Shown here piece after piece: positions 8,754 to 17,397 of a DNA stretch of 53,128 bases; within the stretch, counting starts at the first letter, position 1, and the number at the start of each line of letters is the position of its first letter. The notes under the pieces were generated by a model. The model made no database searches, was not told the DNA's origin, and worked only from the letters and a program-made list of their open reading frames with translations. Source of the stretch: Lactobacillus sp. (GTDB taxonomy: Bacteria; Bacillota; Bacilli; Lactobacillales; Lactobacillaceae). The stretch spans positions 1 through 53,128 of the forward strand of contig JAKVKU010000017.1 of assembly GCA_022484695.1 (NCBI GenBank). Reading direction: 5' to 3'. The translations under genes were made by a program, and so were the position numbers.

Positions 8754-9518
8754 ATGCTGACTGCAAAAATCAATGCCTATACTTATTGGAATGCGAAACC
8801 GCATTTTTTATTAGCGACAGATACAGAAAACTTTTGGGTGATGTACGTTATTGAATCTGGAATTTGCCGCTATAAAATTGCCGCCAATAATGGCCGTGCT
8901 CAACGCGGTGATATTTTGATTTGCCCACCAAACGTCGCCTTTGACCGCCAAGTCATTGAACCGCTTTCTTTTCACTTCTTCAGATTCAATCTCCAGAACT
9001 GCTTAATTCATTCAAGGCGTTTGATCGGTCAACTCTCAGACACTACGCAAAGAATCTATGAAAACTGCAATATTATTCACAAATTTGAATTTCAATTCAG
9101 TCAGGAAGCTCTGGCTGTAAAAAATCATCTGCTAACAGATATCTTTTACACTTTTATTTATGCTAATACCGCGAGTTGTCAGGATTTAAAGCGAACCAAT
9201 CCTGACATTACCGCAGTGATTCATTATGTTGAGGAAAACTATGCTAAACTGCTCAGATTAAACGACCTAGCAGCAATGGTCAATTTATCACCAGAATATT
9301 TCTCTAGAAAGTTTCATCGGGTTATCGGCAAATCCATCAGTAATTATATTGAGTCCATCCGAATGCAGCATGCCCAAGAATTATTGATCAATACCCAATT
9401 AACGTTGAACGAAATCGCAGATCAAGTTGGCTATACGGATGGTCTATACTTCTCCCGAAAATTTCATCAGTTTACAAAACAATGGCCCAGCAGTTTTCGC
9501 AAAAATCATTTACTGTGA
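8754..9518 (+). CDS. AraC-family transcriptional regulator
   Basis: 254 residues from ATG 8754, preferred because AGGGG lies eight bases upstream; the frame could start earlier (ATG 8724 or TTG 8688), but without a ribosome site. The N-terminal half is a cupin-like sensor (YVIESGICRYKIAANNGRAQRGDILICPP). The C-terminal 100 residues hold two helix-turn-helix units (LRLNDLAAMVNLSPEYFSRKF and LTLNEIADQVGYTDGLYFSRKF) ending with the family W-P-S-S-F-R pattern. It is transcribed away from the FAD oxidoreductase/MFS operon and most likely activates it in response to the imported substrate. Confidence 0.9.
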   Translation: MLTAKINAYTYWNAKPHFLLATDTENFWVMYVIESGICRYKIAANNGRAQRGDILICPPNVAFDRQVIEPLSFHFFRFNLQNCLIHSRRLIGQLSDTTQRIYENCNIIHKFEFQFSQEALAVKNHLLTDIFYTFIYANTASCQDLKRTNPDITAVIHYVEENYAKLLRLNDLAAMVNLSPEYFSRKFHRVIGKSISNYIESIRMQHAQELLINTQLTLNEIADQVGYTDGLYFSRKFHQFTKQWPSSFRKNHLL

Positions 9519-9608
9519 CACAATTTTATTTATTGCACTTAAAATGTAAATCAATGGTCTAAAAAGAGTGCCAGTAGATATTTGTCTACCAACACTCATT
9601 GGCAAAGA

Positions 9609-9661
9609 ACTAAAAAAATTCGCTTAGCATCGTGATTACTGATGTTAAGCGAACTTTTTTG
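9609..9661. terminator. Bidirectional terminator
   Basis: TTCGCTTAGCATC (9619-9631) pairs with GATGTTAAGCGAA (9641-9653). T-runs follow on both strands (plus 9655-9660, minus from the A-run 9612-9618). It serves the convergent AraC gene and the surface protein gene at 9690. Confidence 0.85.
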
Positions 9662-9689
9662 CCTATTATGCCATTAAATTTTTTGAAAG

Positions 9690-10235
9690 TTATAATTTAA
9701 AATTTCTAAGAACATCATCAGACAGCAAATATTCATTGGGACCAATTTGATACCAAAGTTTCCCCATTGCTGTTTTCGTTGTGGTGACAAGCCAGGCTGA
9801 CCCCACTGGCATGGTGCGACCAGATGCCACGCGGCTTTGGCCATAGCCAGTCCATAAAGTTGCCGGTTCATCGGACATAATTACGGCAATTTTTCGCGGA
9901 TCATTTTGAAATTCGACCATATTAACCACCGGAATACTGTAATAGTCGTTTAACCAGGCCCCAGAAGCTTGCACTAGTTGATCATCACCCAGATCAAACC
10001 ATTCAGTCCCATCTGGCCCAATGATGGCCCTGAAGACCCGCCAGCGAGAACCATCTGGTAAATTTCTAAGGTGTTCTAGCCATGAATATCCTCGCATTAA
10101 GGGTTGATCCCCACCATGGATAATCGCTTCAGTCACCGTATCCGCCTTCACTGAGCTTGGATTACTGGCAATCATACCTAATCCGGTGGCAACGACCGCA
10201 CTGGCGATGAACATGCTTATAACGTGTTTCTTCAT
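9690..10235 (-). CDS. Small secreted surface protein (stand-alone wall-type domain)
   Basis: 181 residues with a Sec signal (MKKHVISMFIASAVVATGLG..., cleavage near VKA/D) and GGAGGA at a good distance from ATG. The mature part is almost only the domain shared with residues about 35-165 of the 2120-3640 protein: EAIIHGGDQP, LRNLPDGSRW, GTEWFDLGDDQLV, WLNDYYSIPVVNM, ATLWTGYGQSR and SGRTMPVGSAWL occur in the same order. No linker, catalytic domain or sorting motif follows. It is therefore a minimal version of the larger paralogue, probably wall-associated. Function unknown. Confidence 0.75.
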   Translation of the reverse strand: MKKHVISMFIASAVVATGLGMIASNPSSVKADTVTEAIIHGGDQPLMRGYSWLEHLRNLPDGSRWRVFRAIIGPDGTEWFDLGDDQLVQASGAWLNDYYSIPVVNMVEFQNDPRKIAVIMSDEPATLWTGYGQSRVASGRTMPVGSAWLVTTTKTAMGKLWYQIGPNEYLLSDDVLRNFKL

Positions 10236-10325
10236 GCTATCTCCTCCAATTAGCTTAATTTTAAATATATTATAGATTTATTATAACCTTTATGCTGCCA
10301 AGACCACGAATCTTTGTCAGAATAT

Positions 10326-10358
10326 TTAACAATCCTTGAATTTAAGTTATAATTACTT
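10326..10358 (+). promoter_or_regulatory. nrtR promoter with candidate NrtR operator
   Basis: A -35 TTAACA (10326-10331), 16-base spacer and -10 TATAAT (10348-10353) precede nrtR. The partial palindrome AAGTTATAATTACTT (10344-10358) lies on the -10 and matches the element at 11241-11255 in 13 of 15 bases. This suggests self-repression. Confidence 0.6.
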
Positions 10359-10388
10359 TTAATCCCACAGAAAACGGAGCCTGATTAT

Positions 10389-11159
10389 ATGGATAATCCT
10401 GCTATTCTTGAACAACCTTATATTACGATCACCAATATTATCTGGAGTTTTGATCGTGAAACCAATCAGCTCCAGGTCCTTTTGGTCAAACGGGCCAGTA
10501 ATCCCTATGCAGACTATTGGGCCTTGCCAGAGACCTTCATGCGGGCCCAGGAAAGTGCTGATGAAGCGGCTTTGCGCTTGGTGAAGGAAAAAATTGGCCT
10601 GACTTTATCGAATTACCACACGGAACAATTGGCGACTTTTACCCATAATGACCGGGCGCCGGGAGAGCGGGCTTTGTCCTTGGCTTACATGACCTTTTTA
10701 CCCGAAATGCCCCCTTTAAAAGCGGGTTATGGGGCCTTAGACGCCCATTGGTTTACTTTTTCAGCCACGGAAGCGGGCCAATTTTCCCTGACTTATCGCC
10801 AATTACATTTTTTGACCGCCACCAGTCACTCTCAGCATAGCTACTATAAGCATTTCGAGATAGCTCGGGGCCGGGATTATTTAGCCTTTGATCACGATTG
10901 GATTTTAAAAGTGGCCTGCCAGCGGATTAAAAACAAATTGAACTATCAGCCTAATATTTTATTGGTGTTAGGTCATGATTTCACTTTAAAAGAGGCCCGG
11001 ACCGTTTATGCGGCTTTCTTTGGCATCCCCGTGAAAGCCATTGACAACTCTAACTTTAAAAAGACCCACCAACATTTATTTAAGGAAGTGGGCACCACCA
11101 CCCGGCGGCAAATCGGCCGCCCGGCAAAATTGTACAAATTAGCACAAATCGAGGAATAA
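10389..11159 (+). CDS. nrtR: NrtR: Nudix-fold transcriptional regulator of NAD synthesis
   Basis: 256 residues. The N-terminal part is a Nudix-like domain (VLLVKRASNPYADYWALPETFM; then SADEAALRLVKEKIGL) in which the Nudix box is degenerate, as in NrtR regulators that bind ADP-ribose-type ligands rather than hydrolyse them. The C-terminal ~80 residues form a winged helix ending in GRPAKLYKL. The position directly upstream of pncB-nadB-nadC-nadA-nifS, and the repeated AAGTA...TACTT-type elements before both units, support control of NAD synthesis. Family knowledge: NrtR binds DNA without ligand and releases with ADP-ribose. A role as an active hydrolase is unlikely. Confidence 0.88.
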   Translation: MDNPAILEQPYITITNIIWSFDRETNQLQVLLVKRASNPYADYWALPETFMRAQESADEAALRLVKEKIGLTLSNYHTEQLATFTHNDRAPGERALSLAYMTFLPEMPPLKAGYGALDAHWFTFSATEAGQFSLTYRQLHFLTATSHSQHSYYKHFEIARGRDYLAFDHDWILKVACQRIKNKLNYQPNILLVLGHDFTLKEARTVYAAFFGIPVKAIDNSNFKKTHQHLFKEVGTTTRRQIGRPAKLYKLAQIEE

Positions 11160-11162
11160 AAC

Positions 11163-11191
11163 TTGCATTTCATTTTCATGACGTGTATTCT
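11163..11191 (+). promoter_or_regulatory. Promoter of the NAD operon
   Basis: A -35 TTGCAT (11163-11168), 17-base spacer and -10 TATTCT (11186-11191). Two candidate NrtR operators follow just downstream. Confidence 0.5.
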
Positions 11192-11208
11192 CTATACTAA
11201 TTAAATAA

Positions 11209-11255
11209 AAGTATTTTGTACTCTTTTAATTTCCTTATTAAAGTACTAATTACTT
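11209..11255. promoter_or_regulatory. Two tandem candidate NrtR operators
   Basis: AAGTA-TTTTG-TACTC (11209-11223) and AAGTA-CTAAT-TACTT (11241-11255) share arms and spacing. Their centres are 32 bases apart, about three DNA turns, so both face the same side of the helix. They lie between promoter and pncB ATG, suited to blocking transcription. Confidence 0.6.
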
Positions 11256-11283
11256 ATATTAGAAGCTAGGAGGCTTTGAAATC

Positions 11284-12726
11284 ATGTCCAATTTATCCAT
11301 GTTAACGGATTTATATGAATTCTCCATGGCCAACGGCTACTATGAAGCGGCTAACGATGAGGTTGGCAGCTTTGATGTTTTCTTCAGAAAAGTCCCGGAT
11401 CAAGGTAGCTTTGTGATCTTTGCCGGGCTGCAACAGGCCGTTGACGCCTTAGAAAATTTTCATTTTGACCAGACCGATATTGACTACTTGCGGGATTTAA
11501 AACTTTATTCGGAAGGCTTTTTAGACTACTTGCAGCATTTCAAATTTGACTGTGAAGTGTGGGCCATCCCGGAAGGCACGCCCGTCTTTCCTAGAGAGCC
11601 CCTCTTGACCATCAAAGGACCGTTATTACAAACTCAATTATTTGAAACCCTCCTGTTAAACATTTTGAATCACCAATCCCTCATTGCCACCAAAGCCCGG
11701 CGGATCACCTATGCGGCTGAGGGTCGGCCCGTGATGGAATTTGGTGCCCGTCGTGCCCAAGGTCCCAGCAGTGCCACTTATGGGGCCCGGGCGGCCATTA
11801 TTGGCGGTTGCACCAGCACCTCCAACGTCCAAGCGGCTGAACTATTCGGCATCCCCGCCGCGGGCACCATGGCCCACAGCTGGATCGAAGCCTTTCCCGA
11901 TGAACTAACCGCCTTTGAAAAATGGGGTGAGATTTATCCGGACAACGCCGCCCTGTTAGTAGACACCTATGATGTCTTAAGTTCCGGTGTGCCCAATGCC
12001 ATTAAGGTCTTCAAGGAATTGCAAGCTGCGGGGCATAAACCCGTGGGTATTCGCATTGATTCTGGGGATATTGCCCAATTGGCCAAGGCTGCCCGGCAGC
12101 AACTGGACGCTGCCGGTTTGCCAGAGGTTAAGATAACCGCTTCTAATTCCCTAGACGAAACGGTCATCCAGGCCCTGTTAAAGGAAGGCGCGCCCATTGA
12201 TAACTTCGGCATTGGGGAAAACCTCATTACCAGCGCTTCTGCCCCAGTCCTCAGCGGGGTTTACAAGTTAACGGCCGTCCAGAGCCAAGGTCAATGGATC
12301 CCGAAAATTAAAATCAGCGATAGTACGGAAAAACTGACGTTACCTAGTATTAAACAAGTGTACCGCTTGTATCGGCCCGGCAGTGACCAGGCCTTTGGCG
12401 ACGTGATCGCGTTACGGGATGAGGTCTTAACGGCTGATATCACTGTCGTCCCAGCTAGTCCCTTAGCCACCAAGCGGCAAACGGTCCTTAAGGATTTCGT
12501 AGCGGTGCCCTTGCAACAGCCGGTCTTGACCCAGGATCACCCCGATTATGTGGCCCCCAGCTTACCGGAAATCCAACAGCAAGCCCAAGAAAAGCTCGCC
12601 GAATTACCAGCTGCCACCAAGCGATTAGTGAACCCCGACGAATATCGGGTTTACCTCACCAAAGCCCTGGCCGATTTACAAACTGAATTAGTCCAAAAAT
12701 ATCATGAAAAGGAACATGTCCAATGA
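11284..12726 (+). CDS. pncB: Nicotinate phosphoribosyltransferase
   Basis: 480 residues, usual length for the bacterial type. It joins nicotinate and PRPP, using ATP, to give nicotinate mononucleotide (NAD salvage). The N-terminus LTDLYEFSMANGYYE, the segment GARRAQGPSSATYGARAA and AGTMAHSWI (with the phosphorylated-His position) are family signatures; VGIRIDSGDIAQLAK contributes to the phosphate site. AGGAGG lies upstream of ATG. First gene of the NrtR-controlled operon; its last bases overlap nadB by four (ATGA). Salvage and de novo synthesis are thus linked in one transcript. Confidence 0.95.
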   Translation: MSNLSMLTDLYEFSMANGYYEAANDEVGSFDVFFRKVPDQGSFVIFAGLQQAVDALENFHFDQTDIDYLRDLKLYSEGFLDYLQHFKFDCEVWAIPEGTPVFPREPLLTIKGPLLQTQLFETLLLNILNHQSLIATKARRITYAAEGRPVMEFGARRAQGPSSATYGARAAIIGGCTSTSNVQAAELFGIPAAGTMAHSWIEAFPDELTAFEKWGEIYPDNAALLVDTYDVLSSGVPNAIKVFKELQAAGHKPVGIRIDSGDIAQLAKAARQQLDAAGLPEVKITASNSLDETVIQALLKEGAPIDNFGIGENLITSASAPVLSGVYKLTAVQSQGQWIPKIKISDSTEKLTLPSIKQVYRLYRPGSDQAFGDVIALRDEVLTADITVVPASPLATKRQTVLKDFVAVPLQQPVLTQDHPDYVAPSLPEIQQQAQEKLAELPAATKRLVNPDEYRVYLTKALADLQTELVQKYHEKEHVQ

Positions 12727-14198
12727 AAAAAGTAATTATTATCGGTGCGGGCTTGGCCGGCAGTTATCTAGCCACCCAGTTACCCCAAAACTATGACATC
12801 ACCATTATCACCAAAGCAAGTGCCCAAGATAGCAACTCCATGCTGGCCCAAGGGGGCATCGCCGCTTCCTTAGATCCTGGGGATAACCCCGCCTCCCATG
12901 AAGCTGATACTTTAGCCGCTGGGCAGCATCGCAATAAAGTGGCGGCCGTGGATCAACTGGTCCATGAAGGGCCAAAACTGATTCAAACCTTGATCAAACA
13001 AGGGATGCCCTTTGACCACCAAGCCAATGGTGCCTTAGATTTCGGTTTAGAAGGGGCCCACAGTCACCATCGTATCCTCCACGCCAAGGGGGACCGGACG
13101 GGTTTAGCCTTGACCACCTTTGTGCAAAGCCAGATTGAACACGTCCATTGGCAGGAAAACACCACGGCCGTTGAATTATTAGTTAAAAATGGGACCTGTT
13201 ACGGTGTGCGGGTCAGACACGATCCCACCGGGACTTTCAAAACGTTGACCGCCGACGCTGTGGTTTTGGCCACTGGGGGCTTGGGGAATCTGTTCCCCCT
13301 GACCACCAATGACGCCACCATCACCGGGGATGGCATCGCCATTGCCGCCCGGGCTGGGGCCAAGATGGCCGACATGGCCTTTATGCAATTCCATCCCACT
13401 TTATTATCATTAAATGGCAAATGCTTTGGTTTGATTTCTGAAGCAGTCCGGGGTGCCGGGGCCATTTTGGTGGATGAAAACAATACCCCAATCATGGCCG
13501 CTGTCCCTAAAAAAGACTTGGCGCCTAGAGATGTGGTGGCTCGCCATTTGACTTGGTGGCGGGCAGCTGGTCATCAAACTTTCCTAGATATTTCCGCCAT
13601 TCCTGATTTTCCTAAACGCTTCCCTGGAATCACCGCGAACTTAGACCGGCATCACGTCCCGTTCAGAACTACCAATCGAATTCCGATTCAACCCGGTGCC
13701 CACTTCATGATGGGTGGGGTCCAAGCGGATTTGGCCGCCCAAACTTCCATCAAGCGGCTGTTTGCCATCGGCGAAGTCGCTTGTAACGGGGTCCACGGTG
13801 CCAATCGCCTGGCCAGCAATTCCCTTTTGGATTGCCTAGTCAGTGCCGAAGAAGCCACCAAAGTGATTGCCGCCTTAGAACCAGCCGTCACCCCGACTTT
13901 ACCTCAAGATCCAACGACCGTCGTGCCACCTAAGCTACCAAGTTTGGCCGACTTGCGCCAAGCAGCTTGGCAGAATTTAGGTGTGGAACGCACCAAGGCC
14001 CAACTCCATGATTTCCACACTTGGTTAGCCCAATTCAATTATCGAGACCTGATCCCGACGCAACTCAGTCCCAAAGACTTCACCATCGCCAACTTATGCT
14101 TATGTGCCGAATTGATCGATACTGCTGCCTTAAAGGAGCCTAAGAGCATTGGGGCCCATTATATTAAGGAGGTGGCCCATGAATCCACTGCAAGTTAA
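12723..14198 (+). CDS. nadB: L-aspartate oxidase
   Basis: 491 residues. Oxidises L-aspartate to iminoaspartate, the first step of de novo NAD synthesis, with FAD as cofactor. The FAD site GAGLAGSYLA is at residues 8-17; SNSMLAQGGIAASLDPGDNP, HHRILHAKGDRTG and HGANRLASNSLLDCLVSAEEA are the flavin/succinate-dehydrogenase-type signatures of NadB. It overlaps pncB by four bases and nadC by twenty. The C-terminal helical domain is slightly shorter than in the E. coli enzyme. Works with NadA. Confidence 0.94.
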   Translation: MKKVIIIGAGLAGSYLATQLPQNYDITIITKASAQDSNSMLAQGGIAASLDPGDNPASHEADTLAAGQHRNKVAAVDQLVHEGPKLIQTLIKQGMPFDHQANGALDFGLEGAHSHHRILHAKGDRTGLALTTFVQSQIEHVHWQENTTAVELLVKNGTCYGVRVRHDPTGTFKTLTADAVVLATGGLGNLFPLTTNDATITGDGIAIAARAGAKMADMAFMQFHPTLLSLNGKCFGLISEAVRGAGAILVDENNTPIMAAVPKKDLAPRDVVARHLTWWRAAGHQTFLDISAIPDFPKRFPGITANLDRHHVPFRTTNRIPIQPGAHFMMGGVQADLAAQTSIKRLFAIGEVACNGVHGANRLASNSLLDCLVSAEEATKVIAALEPAVTPTLPQDPTTVVPPKLPSLADLRQAAWQNLGVERTKAQLHDFHTWLAQFNYRDLIPTQLSPKDFTIANLCLCAELIDTAALKEPKSIGAHYIKEVAHESTAS

Positions 14199-15015
14199 GC
14201 AGGCCCTCACTGGCTTTTTAAATGAAGATCTAGGCTTCGGCGATTTAAGTACTGCCTTACTTCCCCAACAAACTATCCAGGGGGATTTCATTGCCAAAGA
14301 AGCCGGCATCATTTGTGGCCAGACCCTGCCCCAACAGGTCTATGACTTATTGGGCACTGCCCACTATGAAGCCTTGATCCCCGAAGGCCAAGCCGTGGTC
14401 CCGGGGGATCACATTGGCCGGGTCCAAGGGGATACTGCCACCTTACTATCCGGGGAGCGGGTCATATTAAACTTGATGCAGCGGCAAAGTGGCATCGCCA
14501 CGGCCACTGCTCAAGCCGTCGCCACTTTAAACGATCCCACCATTAAAATCGTAGATACTCGCAAAACCATGCCCGGTTTACGGATTTTCGATAAATACGC
14601 TGTCACCGTAGGAGGCGGGGCCAACCACCGCCTGGGCCTCGACCATGGCGTCATGTTAAAGGACAACCACATTGCTGCCGCTGGCAGTATCACCGCCGCC
14701 GTGGCCGCCGTGAAACAACAGGCCGGCCCCATGTTGCGCATCGAAGTGGAAGTGGAAACCAAAGCCCAAGTTCAAGAAGCAGTGGCGGCCAAAGCCGATG
14801 TCATTATGTTTGACAACCAAACGCCGGACACCGTCGCCCAGTGGCAACAACTGGTCCCTGAGACCATCTATACCGAAGCTTCCGGTGGCATCCATTTGGC
14901 CAATTTAGCCACCTACCGCGGCTGTGGCGTTAACTTTATCTCCTTGGGTTACTTGACCAACGCTGCCCTGCCCCTAGACATCAGTTTCATTCTGAAAGGT
15001 GCTGTGAAAGCATGA
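14179..15015 (+). CDS. nadC: Quinolinate (nicotinate-nucleotide) phosphoribosyltransferase, carboxylating
   Basis: 278 residues. Start ATG 14179 was chosen for AAGGAGG six to seven bases upstream; ten earlier codons in frame have no ribosome site. It converts quinolinate and PRPP to nicotinate mononucleotide with loss of CO2. Family marks are LNEDLGFGDLST, LNLMQRQSGIAT, DTRKTMPGLR, KYAVTVGGGANHRLGL, MLKDNHI, EVEVET, DVIMFDN and EASGGI. It begins inside the nadB 3' end and overlaps nadA by four bases, so translation is coupled. Confidence 0.95.
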   Translation: MNPLQVKQALTGFLNEDLGFGDLSTALLPQQTIQGDFIAKEAGIICGQTLPQQVYDLLGTAHYEALIPEGQAVVPGDHIGRVQGDTATLLSGERVILNLMQRQSGIATATAQAVATLNDPTIKIVDTRKTMPGLRIFDKYAVTVGGGANHRLGLDHGVMLKDNHIAAAGSITAAVAAVKQQAGPMLRIEVEVETKAQVQEAVAAKADVIMFDNQTPDTVAQWQQLVPETIYTEASGGIHLANLATYRGCGVNFISLGYLTNAALPLDISFILKGAVKA

Positions 15016-16106
15016 TACTAACTGACTTACAAAGTAAAATCGCCTTTAATGACTACTACCAAGAAGACCCCGCCGACCAAATCCGACGTATCGCTGCTAT
15101 CAAAGCCGACTTTGGGGATGATTTATTCCTCGTGGCCCACCACTATCAAAAAGACGAAGTGGTCCAATTTGCCGATGCCCGGGGTGATTCTTTAAAATTA
15201 GCCCAAATTGCCGCCAGTAATCACGCCGCTAAGCATATTGTATTCTGTGGCGTCCATTTCATGGCCGAAACCGCGGATATCTTAACCACGGCCCAACAAC
15301 ATGTGGTCTTACCAGACCCCATGGCCGGCTGTTCCATGGCGGATATGGCTAATCCTTTTCAACTGACCCAAGCTTGGCAGGCTTTGACTGCCCGCTATGG
15401 GGATACGATTTTACCCGTCACCTATGTGAACTCCTCAGCCGCCATTAAAGCCTTCGTCGGCCGCCATGGCGGGGTGGTGGTCACCTCCAGTAACGCTGGG
15501 GCCATCGTCAGCTGGGCTTTAAAACAAGCTAAACATCTGTTATTTTTACCCGATCAATACTTAGGCCGCAACACTGCTTTATCCTTGGGCATCCCCAAAA
15601 CAGAGATAGGTATGTGGTTAGCCCAACAAAACCATTTAGAAGCCACAGATCCCGACAACTTACGGGTGATTTTGTGGAACGGCTATTGTTCCGTCCATCA
15701 ACAATTCAACACCATCCAAATCGACCATCTGCGCCAAACCTATCCGGACGTGAAAATCATTGTTCACCCCGAGTGTCACCAAGACGTGGTGGCTGCCGCC
15801 GATGAAGTGGGTTCCACCGCCGCCATCATTAACTACATCAAAGCCGCTCCTGCCGGTGCCCGCATTGCCGTGGGGACCGATAACAACTTAGTGGGCCGCT
15901 TGATCCACACCTATTCCGATAAAAAAATCATGTTCTTGAACCCCCACTCCTGTGCCTGTATTCTAATGAACCGTATTGACCTGCCCCACTTGGCCTGGAC
16001 CATGGATCAATTGGCCGCTGGGAATTCCGGTCATGAAATCAAAGTTGATGCCGACACCGCATTCTGGGCTAAAAAGGCCTTAGACCGAATGCTTGAATTG
16101 AGTTAA
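15012..16106 (+). CDS. nadA: Quinolinate synthase A
   Basis: 364 residues, the length of the Bacillus-type enzyme. It condenses iminoaspartate with dihydroxyacetone phosphate to quinolinate and needs a [4Fe-4S] cluster. The three cluster cysteines fit C107 (MAGCSMADMAN), C226 (WNGYCSVHQ) and C314 or C316 (NPHSCACILMN). VAHHYQKDEV and FCGVHFMAETADIL are further signatures. It starts in a four-base overlap with nadC. The next gene is a NifS-type desulfurase that can supply its cluster sulfur. Confidence 0.95.
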   Translation: MILTDLQSKIAFNDYYQEDPADQIRRIAAIKADFGDDLFLVAHHYQKDEVVQFADARGDSLKLAQIAASNHAAKHIVFCGVHFMAETADILTTAQQHVVLPDPMAGCSMADMANPFQLTQAWQALTARYGDTILPVTYVNSSAAIKAFVGRHGGVVVTSSNAGAIVSWALKQAKHLLFLPDQYLGRNTALSLGIPKTEIGMWLAQQNHLEATDPDNLRVILWNGYCSVHQQFNTIQIDHLRQTYPDVKIIVHPECHQDVVAAADEVGSTAAIINYIKAAPAGARIAVGTDNNLVGRLIHTYSDKKIMFLNPHSCACILMNRIDLPHLAWTMDQLAAGNSGHEIKVDADTAFWAKKALDRMLELS

Positions 16107-16119
16107 TGAGGTGAACCAA

Positions 16120-17220
16120 ATGATTTATTTTGATAATGCCGCCACCACGCCCATGAGTGCCAAAGCCCTAGACACTTATACCACCGTGGCCCAAAATTTT
16201 TATGCCAATAGCGAAAGCTTGCATGAAGCCGGTAATGCTGCCGGCCAATTGGTCCAAGAAGCCCAAACCACCATTGCTAATTTGTTCAAGATTCCCGTGG
16301 AAGGTATCATTTTCACCAGTGGTGGTACGGAAGCCAATCAATTGGGCATTCGCAGTTTAGCCACCGGCAGTGGCAAGACCCAAATTTTAGTCAGTCCTTT
16401 AGAACATAGCTCCGTTTATCAAGCCCTGGATTTACTGCACCGAGAATTTGGTTTTGATATCCAAACCTTGCCGGTGACCGCCACTGGGCAAATCACCGCC
16501 GCTGAACTAACCCACCAGATCACCGCCAATACCGCTTTAATTGTCATCCAAGCGGTGAATTCTATCACTGGTATCCAGCAAAACTTGCCTGAACTGAAGC
16601 AGGCGGCCCAAACGGCAAAAGTGCCCTTATTCGTGGATGCCGTGCAAGCCATGGGTAAAATCGACTTTGACCCCACTGGCTTAGCGGGTTTTAGCGCCAG
16701 TGCCCACAAATTCAACGGCCCCAAGAGTAGCGGGCTGCTCTACCTCTCCCCCCAGGTGTTGACCGACCCACCTTACCGGCATGTTTTCCAACAAAATGGC
16801 TTCTTGCCCGGCACCTTAGATGTCCCGGGTATCGTCAGCATGACCACCGCATTGACGGACAGCCTGCCCCTTATTTCTCAGCGCTTAGCCCTCGTGACCC
16901 AATTGAAAGCTGCGTTTCTCAAAGAGTTGGCCCCAAGTTTTGCGCCGGTGATTCCCACAGGTGGTTACCCCGGTATTTGTGGCGTGATCCTGCCGAAGAA
17001 TCAAGGCCAAGACGTCGTCACTCGGCTAGGGCAACAGGGTATCTGTTTTTCCACAGTCAGCGCCTGCAGCATTAAAGATCCCCGGCCGGATAAAACCTTA
17101 ACTGCCTTAGGATACGACCAAGCCACGATTGAACGTTATATTCGTTTGTCCTTTGGTCCGGAAAATACCCTGGCTGAAGTTGATAAACTAGCCACGATTT
17201 TGAATCATGAATATGCTTAA
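16120..17220 (+). CDS. nifS: NifS-type cysteine desulfurase
   Basis: 366 residues from ATG 16120 (GAGGTG just upstream; an in-frame GTG at 16111 lies inside that ribosome site). PLP enzyme that takes sulfur from cysteine. MIYFDNAATT opens the protein, the PLP lysine is K197 in SASAHKFNG, and the persulfide cysteine is probably C316 in STVSACSIKD. It closes the NAD operon 13 bases after nadA. In Bacillus a nifS gene next to nadB/nadA matures the NadA iron-sulfur cluster, and the same role is inferred here. Confidence 0.92.
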   Translation: MIYFDNAATTPMSAKALDTYTTVAQNFYANSESLHEAGNAAGQLVQEAQTTIANLFKIPVEGIIFTSGGTEANQLGIRSLATGSGKTQILVSPLEHSSVYQALDLLHREFGFDIQTLPVTATGQITAAELTHQITANTALIVIQAVNSITGIQQNLPELKQAAQTAKVPLFVDAVQAMGKIDFDPTGLAGFSASAHKFNGPKSSGLLYLSPQVLTDPPYRHVFQQNGFLPGTLDVPGIVSMTTALTDSLPLISQRLALVTQLKAAFLKELAPSFAPVIPTGGYPGICGVILPKNQGQDVVTRLGQQGICFSTVSACSIKDPRPDKTLTALGYDQATIERYIRLSFGPENTLAEVDKLATILNHEYA

Positions 17221-17257
17221 TTTAATTAACTTTAATGTGAAATTTTCGCAACAAACC

Positions 17258-17290
17258 GCGTTTAGACCGCTATTGGCCTAAACGCTTTTT
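17258..17290 (+). terminator. Terminator of the NAD operon
   Basis: GCGTTTAG (17258-17265) pairs with CTAAACGC (17278-17285), followed by TTTTT. Confidence 0.85.
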
Positions 17291-17332
17291 CGTATCCCAA
17301 ATATTTTTTGAAAAAACTTGAGCAATTCGAGT

Positions 17333-17346
17333 TGAAACTGTTTTCA
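17333..17346. promoter_or_regulatory. Candidate cre site upstream of acetoin reductase
   Basis: TGAAACTGTTTTCA lies in the perfect repeat TTGAAA-CTGT-TTTCAA (17332-17347) and differs from TGWNANCGNTNWCA at one central position. It overlaps the likely -35 (TTTTCA, 17 bases from TAGAAT at 17364-17369). Confidence 0.5.
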
Positions 17347-17397
17347 AAATGTTATTTTTGGACTAGAATATTAGTATTCAAAAGGAGGTTTTTTTAC

